Source: Molanna angustata
Taxonomy: Eukaryota > Arthropoda > Insecta > Trichoptera > Molannidae
DNA: 64,000 nt
Direction: 5' to 3'
Assembly (NCBI GenBank): GCA_963576475.1
Contig: OY754990.1
Span: 1,210,903 to 1,274,902, forward strand
The notes beneath the pieces were generated by a model. It was not told where the DNA came from and ran no database searches. It saw only the letters and a program-made list of their open reading frames with translations. The number at the start of each line of letters is the position of its first letter. Position 1 is the stretch's first letter. Both the position numbers and the translations under genes were made by a program. This document shows, one piece after another, positions 23,501-30,369 of this stretch.

Positions 23501-26500
23501 GTTGAAGATTACATATACCTGGGGCACAAAATAAAACTGGGAAAGGAAAATCAATTAGCAGAGATACCCAGACGAATTGTACTAGGTTGGGCGGCCTTCG
23601 GTAAACTCAGTCACATCCTGAAAAACAAAGACATTCTGATGAATTTGAAAAGAAAGGTCTTTGAAACATGTATCCTCCCAGTGCTAACATATGGATTGGA
23701 AACAATGACACTAACTGCCAACACAATATACAAACTGAAATGTACGCAACGAGCTATGGAACGGCAAATGTTAGGAGTGAGCCTCAGGGATAAAATAAGA
23801 AATGAAGAAATAAGACGCCAAACAAAAGTCGTTGACATAGCAGACCGTGTTGCAAAGTTGAAATGGCAGTGGGCAGGGCATGTTGCAAGACAGGGTACCG
23901 AGAGGTGGACACCCAGAATACTAAAATGGAGACCGTGGGAAAATAAAAGACCGGTAGGGCGACCACAAAAAAGATGGGTGGACAATATCATTCCGGTTGC
24001 GGGAAGGGGTTGGCTGGGGGAAGCACAGGACCGAGAGAGATGGAGTTCATTGGAGGAGGCCTACATTCAGCACTGGAGAGATGGCTGACAAAGAAGAAGA
24101 AGAAGAAGGGGTGGAATAGAGATGATGATAAATAGAATTTATAAAGTGCTGTTTAGTGATATGCGATCGCTCCAAGGGCACTATAGCTTATTTGTTGGCT
24201 CACTGAAATATACCAGTCTTAAGTAGTCTGAGCTCCACGTATGTCAAGAGGCAATTTATTCCATTTTAAAGGCCCGTTCACACTAAAACCGCAATCATAG
24301 TAAGCCGCCTTATTGACTCTGTCCAATTCTTTTAGAGAGTTGGTACTCTGTGATCCAGGTGATCTCAATGTAAACTGTCTTTCTGATATAACATTCCTGA
24401 ATGTAGTGTGGATCCAAGTCGTTCAGAGCCTTACACACCATCAGGCATACCTTATAGTTTACTGGTTTTGGACATATCAACCAATGTAGTAATGGTTAAG
24501 ATGAGGTGTTATGTGACATCTTTTGTCGGCTCCATAGTAGAGAGTGCACACTATGAGTTTCGTTGTGATGTGTTTGTATGTATGGCGTAAGTGTGTTCTC
24601 TTTAAAAACTGCCACCCGCAAAAAAAAGCATTATAATTGAATGACATTTTAGGTTTGCCCTGGAGGGGACGATGCACGCGCACGCCCGCCGTCACGGGAC
24701 GTCGAACGCGGCCGCGTACTTTGTGTGCGACGTGTGTGGCGCGGTGCTGAGCACGAGGGACACGCTGCGGACGCACCGCCGCCTGCACACTGGCGAGCTG
24801 CCGTACGACTGTCCCGAGTGCGGGCGCGCGTTCAGGGCTCTGAGCAACTTGAGGGCGCACCGCAAGACGCACACAGGGGACAAGCGGCACCCTTGCCCGG
24901 TGAGTTGACAAGCACATTGCATGTTTCATTTTTGTCATGTCATTATTTTATTGCCATAGTACGCATTGAAATTTATATTAACTTCAACTATGGTTGGTTG
25001 GAAGAAATTGCCATTTGGCAATAAATTATGTTTACTAGTTGCATGTTACAAATGAGATCCAACTATTGGAGAATACGTACCAAATAAATAATTGAATATT
25101 AGTATTAATAATTGGGAAGTCAGATGACTGTAACGTCCTGGTGGATGCGAGAACAGAGAGATATAACCTTCCAAAGGAGATCTGCATCTCGTCTCTTAGG
25201 TCTGACTTGACAATATACTCTCTTTCATTGAAAAGTGTTATTTATGTGGAGCTGACTGTTCCATGGGACACAAATATTACAAAAGACCACCAATACAAGA
25301 CCACTTAACAAGCAAGTACAAGGAACTGGTAGATAAAACAGTTCAAAATGGCTTTACCACAAATATATATGTAGTAGATTTTGTTATTGTCTATATTTAT
25401 ACCTATGTATTTTCAGCGTTCTAGCTTTTATGAATAAAAGTTTTGTAGGTCTATAACTTTTTATACATTCTGAAATTCTGGGCTCTGTGCATTGAGCGGA
25501 TCAAAAGTTATAAGGGGGGATAGACACACACAGACACGCTAAATTTTCTACTCCAAATTCTGAGTACATCCATGTATGGAACATATATATGCTGCGAAGC
25601 CTCTAAGTTGGTGTTTTTTGACTTCAATGTTAAAAAAAAACGTGAAAAATATATACCTGTCCATAAAAATCTCGCGTATCTTGGATCAATACTTTGTCGA
25701 TGTGTTGAAAGAAATAAATTAACTTGAACAAATCAACAATTTGACAAAAAGTTATAAATAAATACTTTCAATTAAAAAAAATGGCTTTTAAAATATCTTG
25801 GTATGAATGGTTGGTATATCTGAACAGGATATATTTTTTTTTACTCATACATTCCCCAAACTAAGCAGTAATGCTTGTGCTATAGGTGAACGAAATCGGT
25901 CATGGCAGGAATCGAACTCGCAACCACTAGATTACTAACCCAGTGCGCTAACTGCTCTGCCACCACTCATCATATATATAAATAACCAGGCTTCGTTCAG
26001 AAGCCTGGTTATGACAGTTCGCTAGGTTTCTACTCCAAATGATAACACATATTAGTTTGAATATTCCTCAATAGATGGCAACCACATAGAAGTGTTATTT
26101 CCAATTGGTATGTTTCTGTCAAAGTTTAATATATATACAACTTTCAAAATTTACAAACCCGTTCAAGGAGTTCCACTCTAAAGACGCGTAAAGTGATCAC
26201 TAAAACCAGCCGATGACAGGCCGTAAGCCCTGTAGGAATGTCTTTGAGCTCCATCCATACCTCCCTGTAAAATATGTTAATATATTAATTATATATAAAA
26301 ATTAAAAACAATGAAATGTATAGCAGTGACATCTGTGGAGGTTGGGTTGTGGCTTATAGCTAGGGTCAGAACCGTCCCACCACAGGTTCTTCTTTCTTAA
26401 AGTGTAAAAGCTTAGGAAGATGATATATAGATGTCAGTGGTTCATTACTGTTGCTATGATAATGATAATTAAATAGAATAATTATTATTTAGTGAAAGGC

Positions 26501-29500
26501 TTATTATTGTATTGAAAACATATTTATTGCATGGGAACAATAAAAAGTTTAGGTAATGAATGAAAATTTAATATAGCATTCATTCTAGGAACATACCTCT
26601 GTTAAACAGTATCAAATCTGAGTCAACTTGTAAATTGTATATATTATATTTACGGTGTCATTATTTTTACGACAGGAATTGGCGGGAAAAGCGTTTTCCC
26701 GCCAAAAAGTGTCTATTTACACGACAAATTTTCTGACGTCGTCTATGTTTTTAGGTCATTTATAACCATAGAAAGCGCAGATAAATCAAAATACAAAAAT
26801 ATTTACCTTTGTCATTTTTTCAATGGTCATAAAAATGCATCATGGAAACCAACTTGAAGAAAAAATAAATAATATTGGCATCTTATTACATTTACTTAAT
26901 TTTATAAATCATTTTGTTCATCGAGATCTACAATTATAACAAAGTATAAACAAAGGTAAATATTTTTATAACTTGATTTATCTGCGTTTTCTGTGGTTAT
27001 TTTTGGTTTTCGTCTATGGTTGAGTCGTGTAAATAGTCGTAGCCTTATATTTAATGTGTTGTAAATATATTGTAATTTAGTAAAATTACACGAGCAAGTT
27101 TTTGTTAAATTAAAACTCCCAGATTTCCACGACAAGGAAAAAGAAGTCTCTTGAGATATATAGAGAGATTCCACACTCCCTTTCATCTCTACTGAGATGC
27201 AGTATAAATACCTACTCCAAACTCCTATGTGTTTTCATACATACTTCATATATACATATATGTTTGGATTATGGAGGGTTTGGATAGGCTCCAGTGTGAT
27301 AGTGTTTATTATCTCATTGCAGGTGTGCAGCAAGATGTTTTATACCAAGTCGGACATGAGGGACCACTGCAGGCGTCACACAGGGGAGCAGCCCTACTCC
27401 TGTCCCCTCTGTCCTAGGCGCTTTACCGGCCGGGCCAACCAGAGGCTCCACATGAAGATACACACCGGACAGAGGGACTTCCCCTGTCCGCAGTGTCCCA
27501 AGACGTTCGTCAGCAGGGTAACTTTTTTTGTCTCTAATAGTGTGCGTTCTTCCTTAGATAAGTACCTCTTGTGTTTTGTACTGTTGTTCATTATTTAGTT
27601 TTTTTTTTATAATAATTATTAGAAGAGCTGATTGGCTCATGACAATTATTTATAATATTCATTTATTATTGACAAACTTTTTAACGTCTCAATAGAGACG
27701 AAGTTGGTATATTATAGAAGAAGTAGGTGCCTGAGTTCCTGGTTCTTCTATAATATCCCAACTTCGTCTCTATTGAGATGTTAAAATGTTTGTCAATAAA
27801 AATACCATTTGATTCCCGACAGGGAAAAAATCCAATGTTTGCGTATATGCAATTAAAAAAATATATTCAATTTATTTACATATTGGTACAAGTAAGTAAA
27901 CAAGCCAAAAATGAAATAATATTTCTGGCGCAGTTCAGGGGTGACGTCTGTGCGAGACACCGTCACCTCATTTGTAAGGACTGTTGCTTTCATTGTTTAC
28001 AAATAAAATAATTTCTCAATAGATGGCGTTACAAAAAAGGTTTCTTCGTTACTTCATAGATGGCAATAGTATAATATTGTATTTTTCAGGTGAATTGTTT
28101 CACATTATTCAAATATATAGAACTTTCAAAAATTACATTGATGAGGGAACTCAATAAGAAGGCATAATTGGTGAATGTTGCGCAAGCGCATAAAGTGATG
28201 ACGTAAACCAGCCGATGACAGGTGGTAAGCACTGTAGGTGCCTTGAGTTCCTGGTTCTTCTATAATATCCTAACTTCGTCTCTATTGAGATGTTATTGTC
28301 AATAAAAATATCATTTGACTCCCGACAGGGAAAAAAATCCAATGTTTGCGTATATGCAATTAAAAAAAAATATTCGTATTATAGTCAACATTGTAAATTT
28401 TAATATAGTATTTTTTTATGTATAGCAACACTTTACTTCAGTTCTTGATACAAAGACTGGTTTTCAATTTACGTTGGAATGTTTTTTTGTTCATAGTTTT
28501 TAGTTGTTCTCATCATTTATTATTATTGTCATACAAACCTTTCACATTATTCTCTCGTGTCCAATTTTTTTTGTATTTTCTCAGTTATGAATAATGCTAT
28601 GCATATTTTATTTATTTACATATTTCAATACAGTACATTTCATAAAAAGTATACATAATAAAAATATTGAAATTTTACTATCTCACTAGGCTGAATGCCT
28701 GTTCTGAAGTAGTACTCATAAAGCATTTAGTCAAAGGTTAGATATTGAGGGTATATTATTAAGATTACATAACAAAAAAAATATATTTTTACTGGATTTG
28801 TAAGATTCAATATATATGTGTGCAAATTTAAGTTAAAATGTGTGTTAGTGCTGTTTCCGATCCCTGTCTGCCCTTATTCATAAGCCAAAGTGTTACCAAA
28901 TGCTTGAAATTGTTGTGCGTGGAGGAGGGTAGTGTATCGTTATTGATAATATTAAATATAAAATATGGTTTTGAAATTTCAGGACTCTATGGTTCGTCAC
29001 GGGAGAATCCACAGCGGCGAGAGAGCGTTTGAGTGCGGCGAGTGCAATAGGAAGTTCGCTCATCGTTCATCTCTGGTTTCCCACCGTGCCACACATTCCA
29101 AGACCAAGGACTTTGTCTGTGACATTTGCAGTCAAAGGTATAATATCTGTGCTAATTTAGTTAGACTGAATAATTATACTATGTACAATTATTTCTATTT
29201 GGAAATCAACTGCCTCACTAGATGAGTCTGTTCTGTAGCAGTAAATATGTAGATGTTTTGTTTGTAAGACACATTAAATTGATTAAAAGTAGGAAATATG
29301 TAGATGTTTTGTGTGTAAGACACATTAAATTGATTTAAAGTATGAAATATGTAGATGTTTTGTGTGTAAGACATATTAAATTGATTTAAAGTAGGAAATA
29401 TGTAGACGTTTTGTGTGTAAGACACATTAAATTGATTTAAAGTTGGAAATATGTAGATGTTTTGTGTGTAAGACACATTAAATTGATTTAAAGTTGGAAA

Positions 29501-29771
29501 TATGTAGATGTTTTGTGTGTAAGACACATTAAATTGATTTAAAGTTGGAAATATGTAGATGTTTTGTGTGTAAGACACATTAAATTGATTTATAGTTATT
29601 TAGACAATTTTGTGAAATAGTGGTTTAAGATCTTTGACCAAATTATAAGAAATTTCAGTGACTTAATGAATGTTAATTAATTTCAGATTCGGTTACCCCT
29701 CGGGTCTATACGTACACAAAAAGAAAAAACACAACCTTCAATCGACTCGTATCATCGCTCCTAAGGCTTAG
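14443..29771 (+). CDS. ZAD-C2H2 zinc-finger transcription factor, nine exons
   Basis: Gene assembled from nine exons: 14443-14571, 16865-16997, 19356-19625, 21419-21525, 23299-23414, 24653-24899, 27323-27517, 28983-29137 and 29687-29771. They total 1437 bases (478 residues). Every intron starts GT and ends AG, and phases agree at all eight junctions (0,1,1,0,2,0,0,2). Residues 11-73 form a ZAD domain, a dimerising zinc module, with CRSC in exon 1 and CEGC in exon 2. Residues about 88-210 are a charged linker with KKRRRAK (probable nuclear signal) and an AT-hook-like GRPKG. Nine C2H2 fingers follow. An in-frame TAA stands at 14428 just upstream of the ATG. ATTAAA at 29939 may be the poly(A) signal. 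ZAD-C2H2 proteins are DNA-binding nuclear factors of insects; the target is unknown. Introns are filled with transposons. Confidence 0.9.
15060..15345. other. TATA-containing GC-rich block, possible solo LTR or promoter
   Basis: GCATATAAACGCGCACGGG at about 15149 is a good TATA-box context in a locally GC-rich stretch, and about 150 bases later comes AT-rich sequence with ATAAAT-type signals. This is the layout of an LTR or a short pol II promoter, but neither TG/CA ends nor a target duplication could be identified. Confidence 0.25.
15450..15530 (+). mobile_element. SINE-like tRNA-derived head
   Basis: GGGTTCGATCCCCGG at about 15488 is a B-box, and TGGCTATCCAGG about 37 bases upstream can serve as an A-box. 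No cloverleaf with a paired acceptor stem could be built, so it reads as a tRNA-related SINE fragment rather than a tRNA gene. Confidence 0.4.
15730..16350 (-). pseudogene. Rearranged partial copy of the zinc-finger gene
   Basis: Minus-strand seven-finger fragment nearly identical to the gene at 1445-2731 but with the order changed. In protein order it has the copies of fingers 5, 6 and 7 (MKTFSQRGNLNRH, SQMEGLKKH, SQTSSLKQH) and then, joined in frame at GEKIENKNEII, the copies of the pre-finger segment and fingers 1-4 (FFQTESS, SLTRNLN, YKIGNLM, SRADNLK). It lacks the N-terminal leader and runs out into unrelated sequence after GEKFDK. The defect in finger 1 (missing first Cys) is shared, so the copy was made after that change. 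It sits antisense in intron 1 of the ZAD gene. It is probably not expressed as protein. Confidence 0.85.
16401..16703 (+). pseudogene. RTE-like LINE 3' end
   Basis: C-terminal end of an RT ORF in two frames (MKVNALRWFGHIERMNHE, then RGRPRKGWHDHVNDIL and VLSAYPVRDMA) and a tail of GTAT repeats directly after the stop. 5'-truncated. The same 3' end recurs at 18528-19290 and, inverted, at about 29985-30060, so this is one family with a microsatellite-type tail. Confidence 0.8.
16865..16997 (+). CDS. ZAD-C2H2 gene, exon 2: second half of ZAD
   Basis: Enters in phase 0 after ATTTCAG and leaves in phase 1 at AATG|GTACGT. It encodes VMSGTNSPEMMCEGC and LKEAFLFRLQCIRSD, i.e. the second CxxC and the C-terminal helix of the ZAD fold. 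Confidence 0.88.
16998..17350. other. ZAD gene intron 2, first part
   Basis: AT-rich, with no feature that I can support. The intron continues to 19355 and holds two LINE fragments and a hairpin that are listed separately. Confidence 0.5.
17375..18040 (-). pseudogene. RTE-like LINE RT C-terminal fragment
   Basis: Minus strand. 18034-17783 gives DDYTFETVSEFVYLGTMVTSD, in parts EFVYLGTMVTSDN and KTKVLLYKTLIRPVLS. 17718-17479 gives LRRIYGPTCDNGEWRIRHN, RIGRLRWAGHVQRMSEED and RKVGRPKLQWLE. This is the thumb and C-terminal part of an RTE-type RT. A frameshift separates the blocks, and the catalytic part is missing. Confidence 0.8.
18227..18290. repeat. Perfect hairpin, 29-bp arms
   Basis: Arms 18227-18255 and 18262-18290 are exact reverse complements with a 6-base spacer (TAAATT). 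The sequence is AT-rich (starts AAATTCTATGTAATACATTG). It lies in intron 2. It could be a tiny foldback element or the result of a template-switch event. Confidence 0.9.
18495..19290 (+). pseudogene. RTE-like LINE RT C-terminal half with GTAT tail
   Basis: A 246-codon frame (to TGA at 19268) covering the region downstream of the RT active site: VYLGSMFQRNGQIDKEIKRR, ILVPTLTYASETW, MRSLRRICNRTMYDRVRNED, VNTLRWFGHMGRMSEERL, GRGRPRKRWHVHVNGIL and VLSAYPVRDMV. A tail of ATGT repeats follows the stop. The 5' end is truncated and nothing of the endonuclease or catalytic motifs remains. The open frame suggests a fairly recent insertion into intron 2 of the ZAD gene. Confidence 0.85.
19356..19625 (+). 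CDS. ZAD-C2H2 gene, exon 3: basic/acidic linker
   Basis: Acceptor TTATTACAG, phase 1 in and phase 1 out (CAAG|GTACTT). It encodes a charged linker with RQPKKRRRAKVKIEK, a likely nuclear localisation signal, and GRPKG, similar to an AT-hook. No globular domain is apparent. Confidence 0.85.
19700..20335. mobile_element. Possible MITE with imperfect TIRs
   Basis: TTGAATGCAGAGTCCTAC near 19711 and, inverted near 20325, TGAATGCACAGTCCTAGG face each other. Both continue inward with several ACTAAATACTAA-type words. About 0.6 kb separates them and no transposase is inside. No clear target duplication was found. Confidence 0.4.
20405..20520 (+). pseudogene. LINE RT C-terminal scrap
   Basis: One frame reads LDIRTAPTLATFKTRLKSAL before a stop, the usual final segment of CR1/Jockey-like RT proteins. 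Nothing upstream is readable. Confidence 0.55.
20530..21418. other. ZAD gene intron 3, right part
   Basis: No ORF or structured RNA that I can support. There is a short duplication of TTATCACCACGCTG (about 20685 and 20702). The intron ends at the acceptor TTTGTTTAAG. Confidence 0.4.
21419..21525 (+). CDS. ZAD-C2H2 gene, exon 4: acidic linker
   Basis: Phase 1 in, phase 0 out (TTAAAG|GTAATG). It encodes GDRLDDTRLTLKEEISEDF and a polar tail ending NQNLK. It keeps the frame between the basic linker and the first finger, which supports its being real despite its small size. Confidence 0.8.
21625..22363 (-). pseudogene. LINE fragment with restriction-like endonuclease (R4/Dong-type)
   Basis: Minus-strand C-terminal part of a non-LTR element of the restriction-like-endonuclease class. 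22356-22207 encodes CRKCHQKPETIQHITGAC, a CX2CX8HX4C knuckle. In the same frame, after one TAA at 22207-22209, 22167-21745 encodes RPDITLVDKQNKHTMLIDIA, the PD-X13-D nuclease core, and then STTGIIPLNLF and MQKAAILNTCRLVRKFL. Both ends lie in TAA/ATT microsatellite (about 21605-21616 and 22364-22383). The Dong element of Bombyx is known to target TAA repeats. The RT is missing, and the single stop makes it non-coding. Confidence 0.75.
22364..22383. repeat. ATT microsatellite
   Basis: Six ATT units between the two retroelement fragments. It is the likely insertion target of one of them. Confidence 0.85.
22381..23175 (-). pseudogene. Penelope-like element: RT C-terminus and GIY-YIG nuclease
   Basis: A 264-codon minus-strand frame. 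The N-terminal part (INFLDLSLKIEKENIKFNIY, RKPTFSDNIIHNNSRH, HRLLNVPLS) is the C-terminal RT region of Penelope-like elements. The C-terminal part has GVYELNCNTCTGSYIGQTGR, the GIY-YIG endonuclease core (GVY variant), followed by FKQRITEHL and a Cys. Such elements use this nuclease for insertion. The catalytic RT half is missing, so the copy is 5'-truncated, but the retained frame has no stops. It ends in the ATT microsatellite and lies antisense in intron 4 of the ZAD gene. Confidence 0.88.
23299..23414 (+). CDS. ZAD-C2H2 gene, exon 5: finger 1 and start of finger 2
   Basis: Acceptor TTGTTTCCAG, phase 0 in, phase 2 out (GAAAG|GTATCA). It encodes YVCDMCGHCLNGKSELITH, RIHTGEKLFECETCGE. The second finger is completed in exon 6, so the splice is confirmed by the finger pattern. 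Confidence 0.9.
23495..24110 (+). pseudogene. RTE-like LINE RT C-terminus with GAA tail
   Basis: A 197-codon open frame: VEDYIYLGHKIKLGKENQ, AAFGKLSHILKNKDI, ILPVLTYGLETMTL, MLGVSLRDKIRNEEIRR, LKWQWAGHVARQGTERW and KRPVGRPQKRWVDNI. This is the downstream part of a very common arthropod RTE-type RT. A GAA repeat tail follows the TGA at 24086. 5'-truncated, in intron 5. Confidence 0.85.
24120..24490 (-). pseudogene. LINE RT thumb/C-terminus fragment (CR1-like)
   Basis: Minus strand reads KVCLMVCKALNDLDPHYIQE, then RQFTLRSPGSQSTNSLKEL, DRVNKAAYYDCGFSVNGPL and KWNKLPLDIRGAQTT in separate frames, a typical end of CR1-like RTs. The segment at 30107-30289 is the same family (VNKVAYY, FSVKGLLKWNKLPLEIRG). 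Confidence 0.75.
24653..24899 (+). CDS. ZAD-C2H2 gene, exon 6: rest of finger 2, fingers 3-4, start of 5
   Basis: Acceptor GACATTTTAG, phase 2 in, phase 0 out (CCCG|GTGAGT). It completes finger 2 (RFALEGTMHAHARRH), then FVCDVCGAVLSTRDTLRTH and YDCPECGRAFRALSNLRAH, and starts finger 5 (HPCP). It is strikingly GC-rich for this window, as is often seen in selected coding sequence inside AT-rich surroundings. Confidence 0.92.
24985..25025 (+). mobile_element. SINE/LINE 3' tail fragment
   Basis: GGTTGGAAGAAATTGCCATT followed by TGGCAATAAA matches the tail of the SINE at 4045-4215. Only the tail remains. It directly precedes the element beginning at 25035. Confidence 0.6.
25035..25760 (-). mobile_element. 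Dispersed element, copy 1 (Helitron-like end)
   Basis: Shares both its left end (CTAGTTGCATGT, then GAGATCCAACT) and its right half (GCGGATCAAAAGTTATAAGG, a run of ACACACAGACAC, TGCTGCGAAGCCTCTAAGTT) with the copy at 34677-35697. On the minus strand the left end reads CTAG followed by T, the 3' terminus expected of Helitrons, with a short AGTTG/CAACT stem just before it. No replication or helicase ORF. The right boundary is uncertain. Confidence 0.45.
25890..25975 (-). mobile_element. tRNA-derived SINE, minus strand
   Basis: Minus strand reads GGTGGCAGAGCAGTTAGCGC as a good A-box region and GAGTTCGATTCCTGCC as a B-box about 45 bases on. It resembles a tRNA but lacks closed stems, so it is a SINE or tRNA pseudogene. 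Confidence 0.5.
26060..26260. repeat. Dispersed repeat, copy 1
   Basis: Contains TCAATAGATGGCAACC, ATACAACTTTCAAAATTTAC and CCAGCCGATGACAGGCC. The same three blocks in the same order occur at about 28020-28240, and the last block again at 30295. The family is not identified. Confidence 0.6.
26261..26680. other. ZAD gene intron 6, middle part
   Basis: AT-rich, with nothing recognised. Confidence 0.4.
26681..26703. promoter_or_regulatory. Palindrome of two E2F-type motifs
   Basis: The 23 bases are a perfect palindrome with 10-base arms (GGCGGGAAAA and TTTTCCCGCC) around GCG. Each arm equals the E2F consensus TTTCCCGCC. It lies in intron 6 at the left end of an inverted-repeat element, so it may simply be part of that element. 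Regulatory function is inference. Confidence 0.35.
26715..27045. mobile_element. Long inverted-repeat (foldback/MITE-like) element
   Basis: AACCATAGAAAGCGCAGATA and ATATTTACCTTTGT on the left (26764-26812) recur inverted at about 26952-27002 with few mismatches, and further out CTATTTACACGAC pairs with GTCGTGTAAATAG. The arms enclose about 140 bases. There is no ORF with a known domain. Outer boundaries are not defined. Confidence 0.6.
27323..27517 (+). CDS. ZAD-C2H2 gene, exon 7: fingers 5 and 6, start of 7
   Basis: Acceptor CTCATTGCAG, phase 0 in and out (AGCAGG|GTAACT). It completes finger 5 (HPCP from exon 6 plus VCSKMFYTKSDMRDHCRRH), has finger 6 YSCPLCPRRFTGRANQRLH and starts finger 7 FPCPQCPKTFVSR. 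Confidence 0.92.
27661..27804. repeat. Inverted duplication, 62-bp arms, 20-base loop
   Basis: Arms 27661-27722 and 27743-27804 are nearly perfect reverse complements (core AATAGAGACGAAGTTGG). The right arm and what follows (to about 27870) are a copy of the dispersed repeat that reappears at 28240-28375. The left arm is therefore a back-copied piece of that repeat. Confidence 0.8.
27743..27870. repeat. Dispersed repeat end, copy a
   Basis: AGTTCCTGGTTCTTCTATAA, then a CCCGACAGGGAAAAAATCC block and TTGCGTATATGCAATTAAA. It is nearly identical to 28245-28375, and the two are direct repeats in intron 7. Confidence 0.75.
28020..28375. repeat. Dispersed repeat, copy 2 (fuller)
   Basis: Begins with AATAGATGGCGTTAC and includes AGAACTTTCAAAAATTACA, CCAGCCGATGACAGGTGG and the GTTCCTGGTTCTTC block that is also at 27730. 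It joins the pieces seen separately at 26060-26260, 27743-27870 and 30295-30350 into one family of at least 350 bases. No coding capacity. Confidence 0.65.
28376..28982. other. ZAD gene intron 7, right part
   Basis: AT-rich. A piece at about 28600-28740 has the style of a LINE 3' end but gives no readable protein. No other feature. Confidence 0.4.
28983..29137 (+). CDS. ZAD-C2H2 gene, exon 8: end of finger 7, finger 8, start of 9
   Basis: Acceptor GAAATTTCAG, phase 0 in, phase 2 out (CAAAG|GTATAA). It completes finger 7 (DSMVRHGRIH), has finger 8 FECGECNRKFAHRSSLVSH and starts finger 9 FVCDICSQ. Confidence 0.92.
29239..29590. repeat. 51-bp minisatellite, about 7 copies
   Basis: Unit of 51 bases containing AATATGTAGATGTTTTGTGT and GTAAGACACATTAAATTGAT, with single-base differences between copies. 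The period is a multiple of three, so the minus strand stays open (127 codons), but this is a by-product. It lies in intron 8 of the ZAD gene. Confidence 0.9.
29687..29771 (+). CDS. ZAD-C2H2 gene, exon 9: end of finger 9 and stop
   Basis: Acceptor TTAATTTCAG, phase 2 in. It gives RFGYPSGLYVHKKKKHN (finger 9, His spacing of four) and a short basic tail LQSTRIIAPKA before TAG. A second TAG follows closely. Confidence 0.9.
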
Positions 29772-29938
29772 CAGATAGCAACACCTTACACATGAGACTT
29801 TTTCAACTTCATCCCTGGGAGTACATTGTGACGGCGTGTAAAGTGATCTCTCAAGCTCTCTATGAGCCGGATATTCTCGTTCCTTTCGTTTTGATTCTTA
29901 ATATGTGTAAAATTATATTGACGAGATGAAAATTTGAA

Positions 29939-29944
29939 ATTAAA
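29939..29944 (+). terminator. Possible polyadenylation signal of the ZAD gene
   Basis: ATTAAA 168 bases after the stop codon, the common variant of AATAAA. No better signal lies between the stop and the next transposon fragment. Confidence 0.35.
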
Positions 29945-29984
29945 TAATTTATTGTTATCATTTTTGAAAATTATTTATTTGTTA

Positions 29985-30065
29985 CATACATACATACCAT
30001 CACGCCATGTCCCTCGCGGGGTAGGCAAAGAGAACCGAACGCCACTTATTTCTATCTTGACACAC
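29985..30065 (-). mobile_element. RTE-like 3' end with GTAT tail, minus strand
   Basis: Inverted match to the ends at 16640-16703 and 19210-19290: CATACATACATACCATCACG, then CCATGTCCCTCGCGGGGTAG. Only the last 80 bases or so are kept. Confidence 0.75.
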
Positions 30066-30074
30066 ATTTATTCA

Positions 30075-30350
30075 TTCATTATTTATAATAATAATTTATA
30101 AAGCGTTTAGTGATACAAAATTGTAGCAGTCTTAAATATTCTACCCAAGGTGTCTATACTCTCAGCTCCACGTATTTCAAGGGGTAACTTATTCCACTTC
30201 AAAAGCCCTTTCACACTGAAACTGCGATAATAGTAAGCCACCTTATTGACCATGACCCGAATGCAAGTGCAAGTGCATAAAGTGATCACTTAAACCAGCC
30301 GATGACAGGTTGTAAGCCCTGTAGGTGTCTTGTATTCCTTGTTCTTCTAT
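30075..30350 (-). pseudogene. CR1-like LINE C-terminal fragment plus dispersed repeat
   Basis: 30289-30107 minus reads VNKVAYYYRSFSVKGLLKW, NKLPLEIRGAESIDTLGRIF, as at 24120-24490. It abuts a piece of the dispersed repeat (CCAGCCGATGACAGGTTG, about 30290-30350). Confidence 0.7.
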
Positions 30351-30369
30351 AATAAAAAAAATATTTGAA

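Noticed and set aside
25890..25975. A tRNA gene on the minus strand
   Set aside because: A- and B-box texts are present, but an acceptor stem and anticodon arm do not close. It reads as a SINE or tRNA pseudogene.
29195..29578. 127-codon minus-strand frame of repeated 17-residue units
   Set aside because: The 51-bp minisatellite has a period divisible by three, which keeps a frame open by itself. It lies in an intron.
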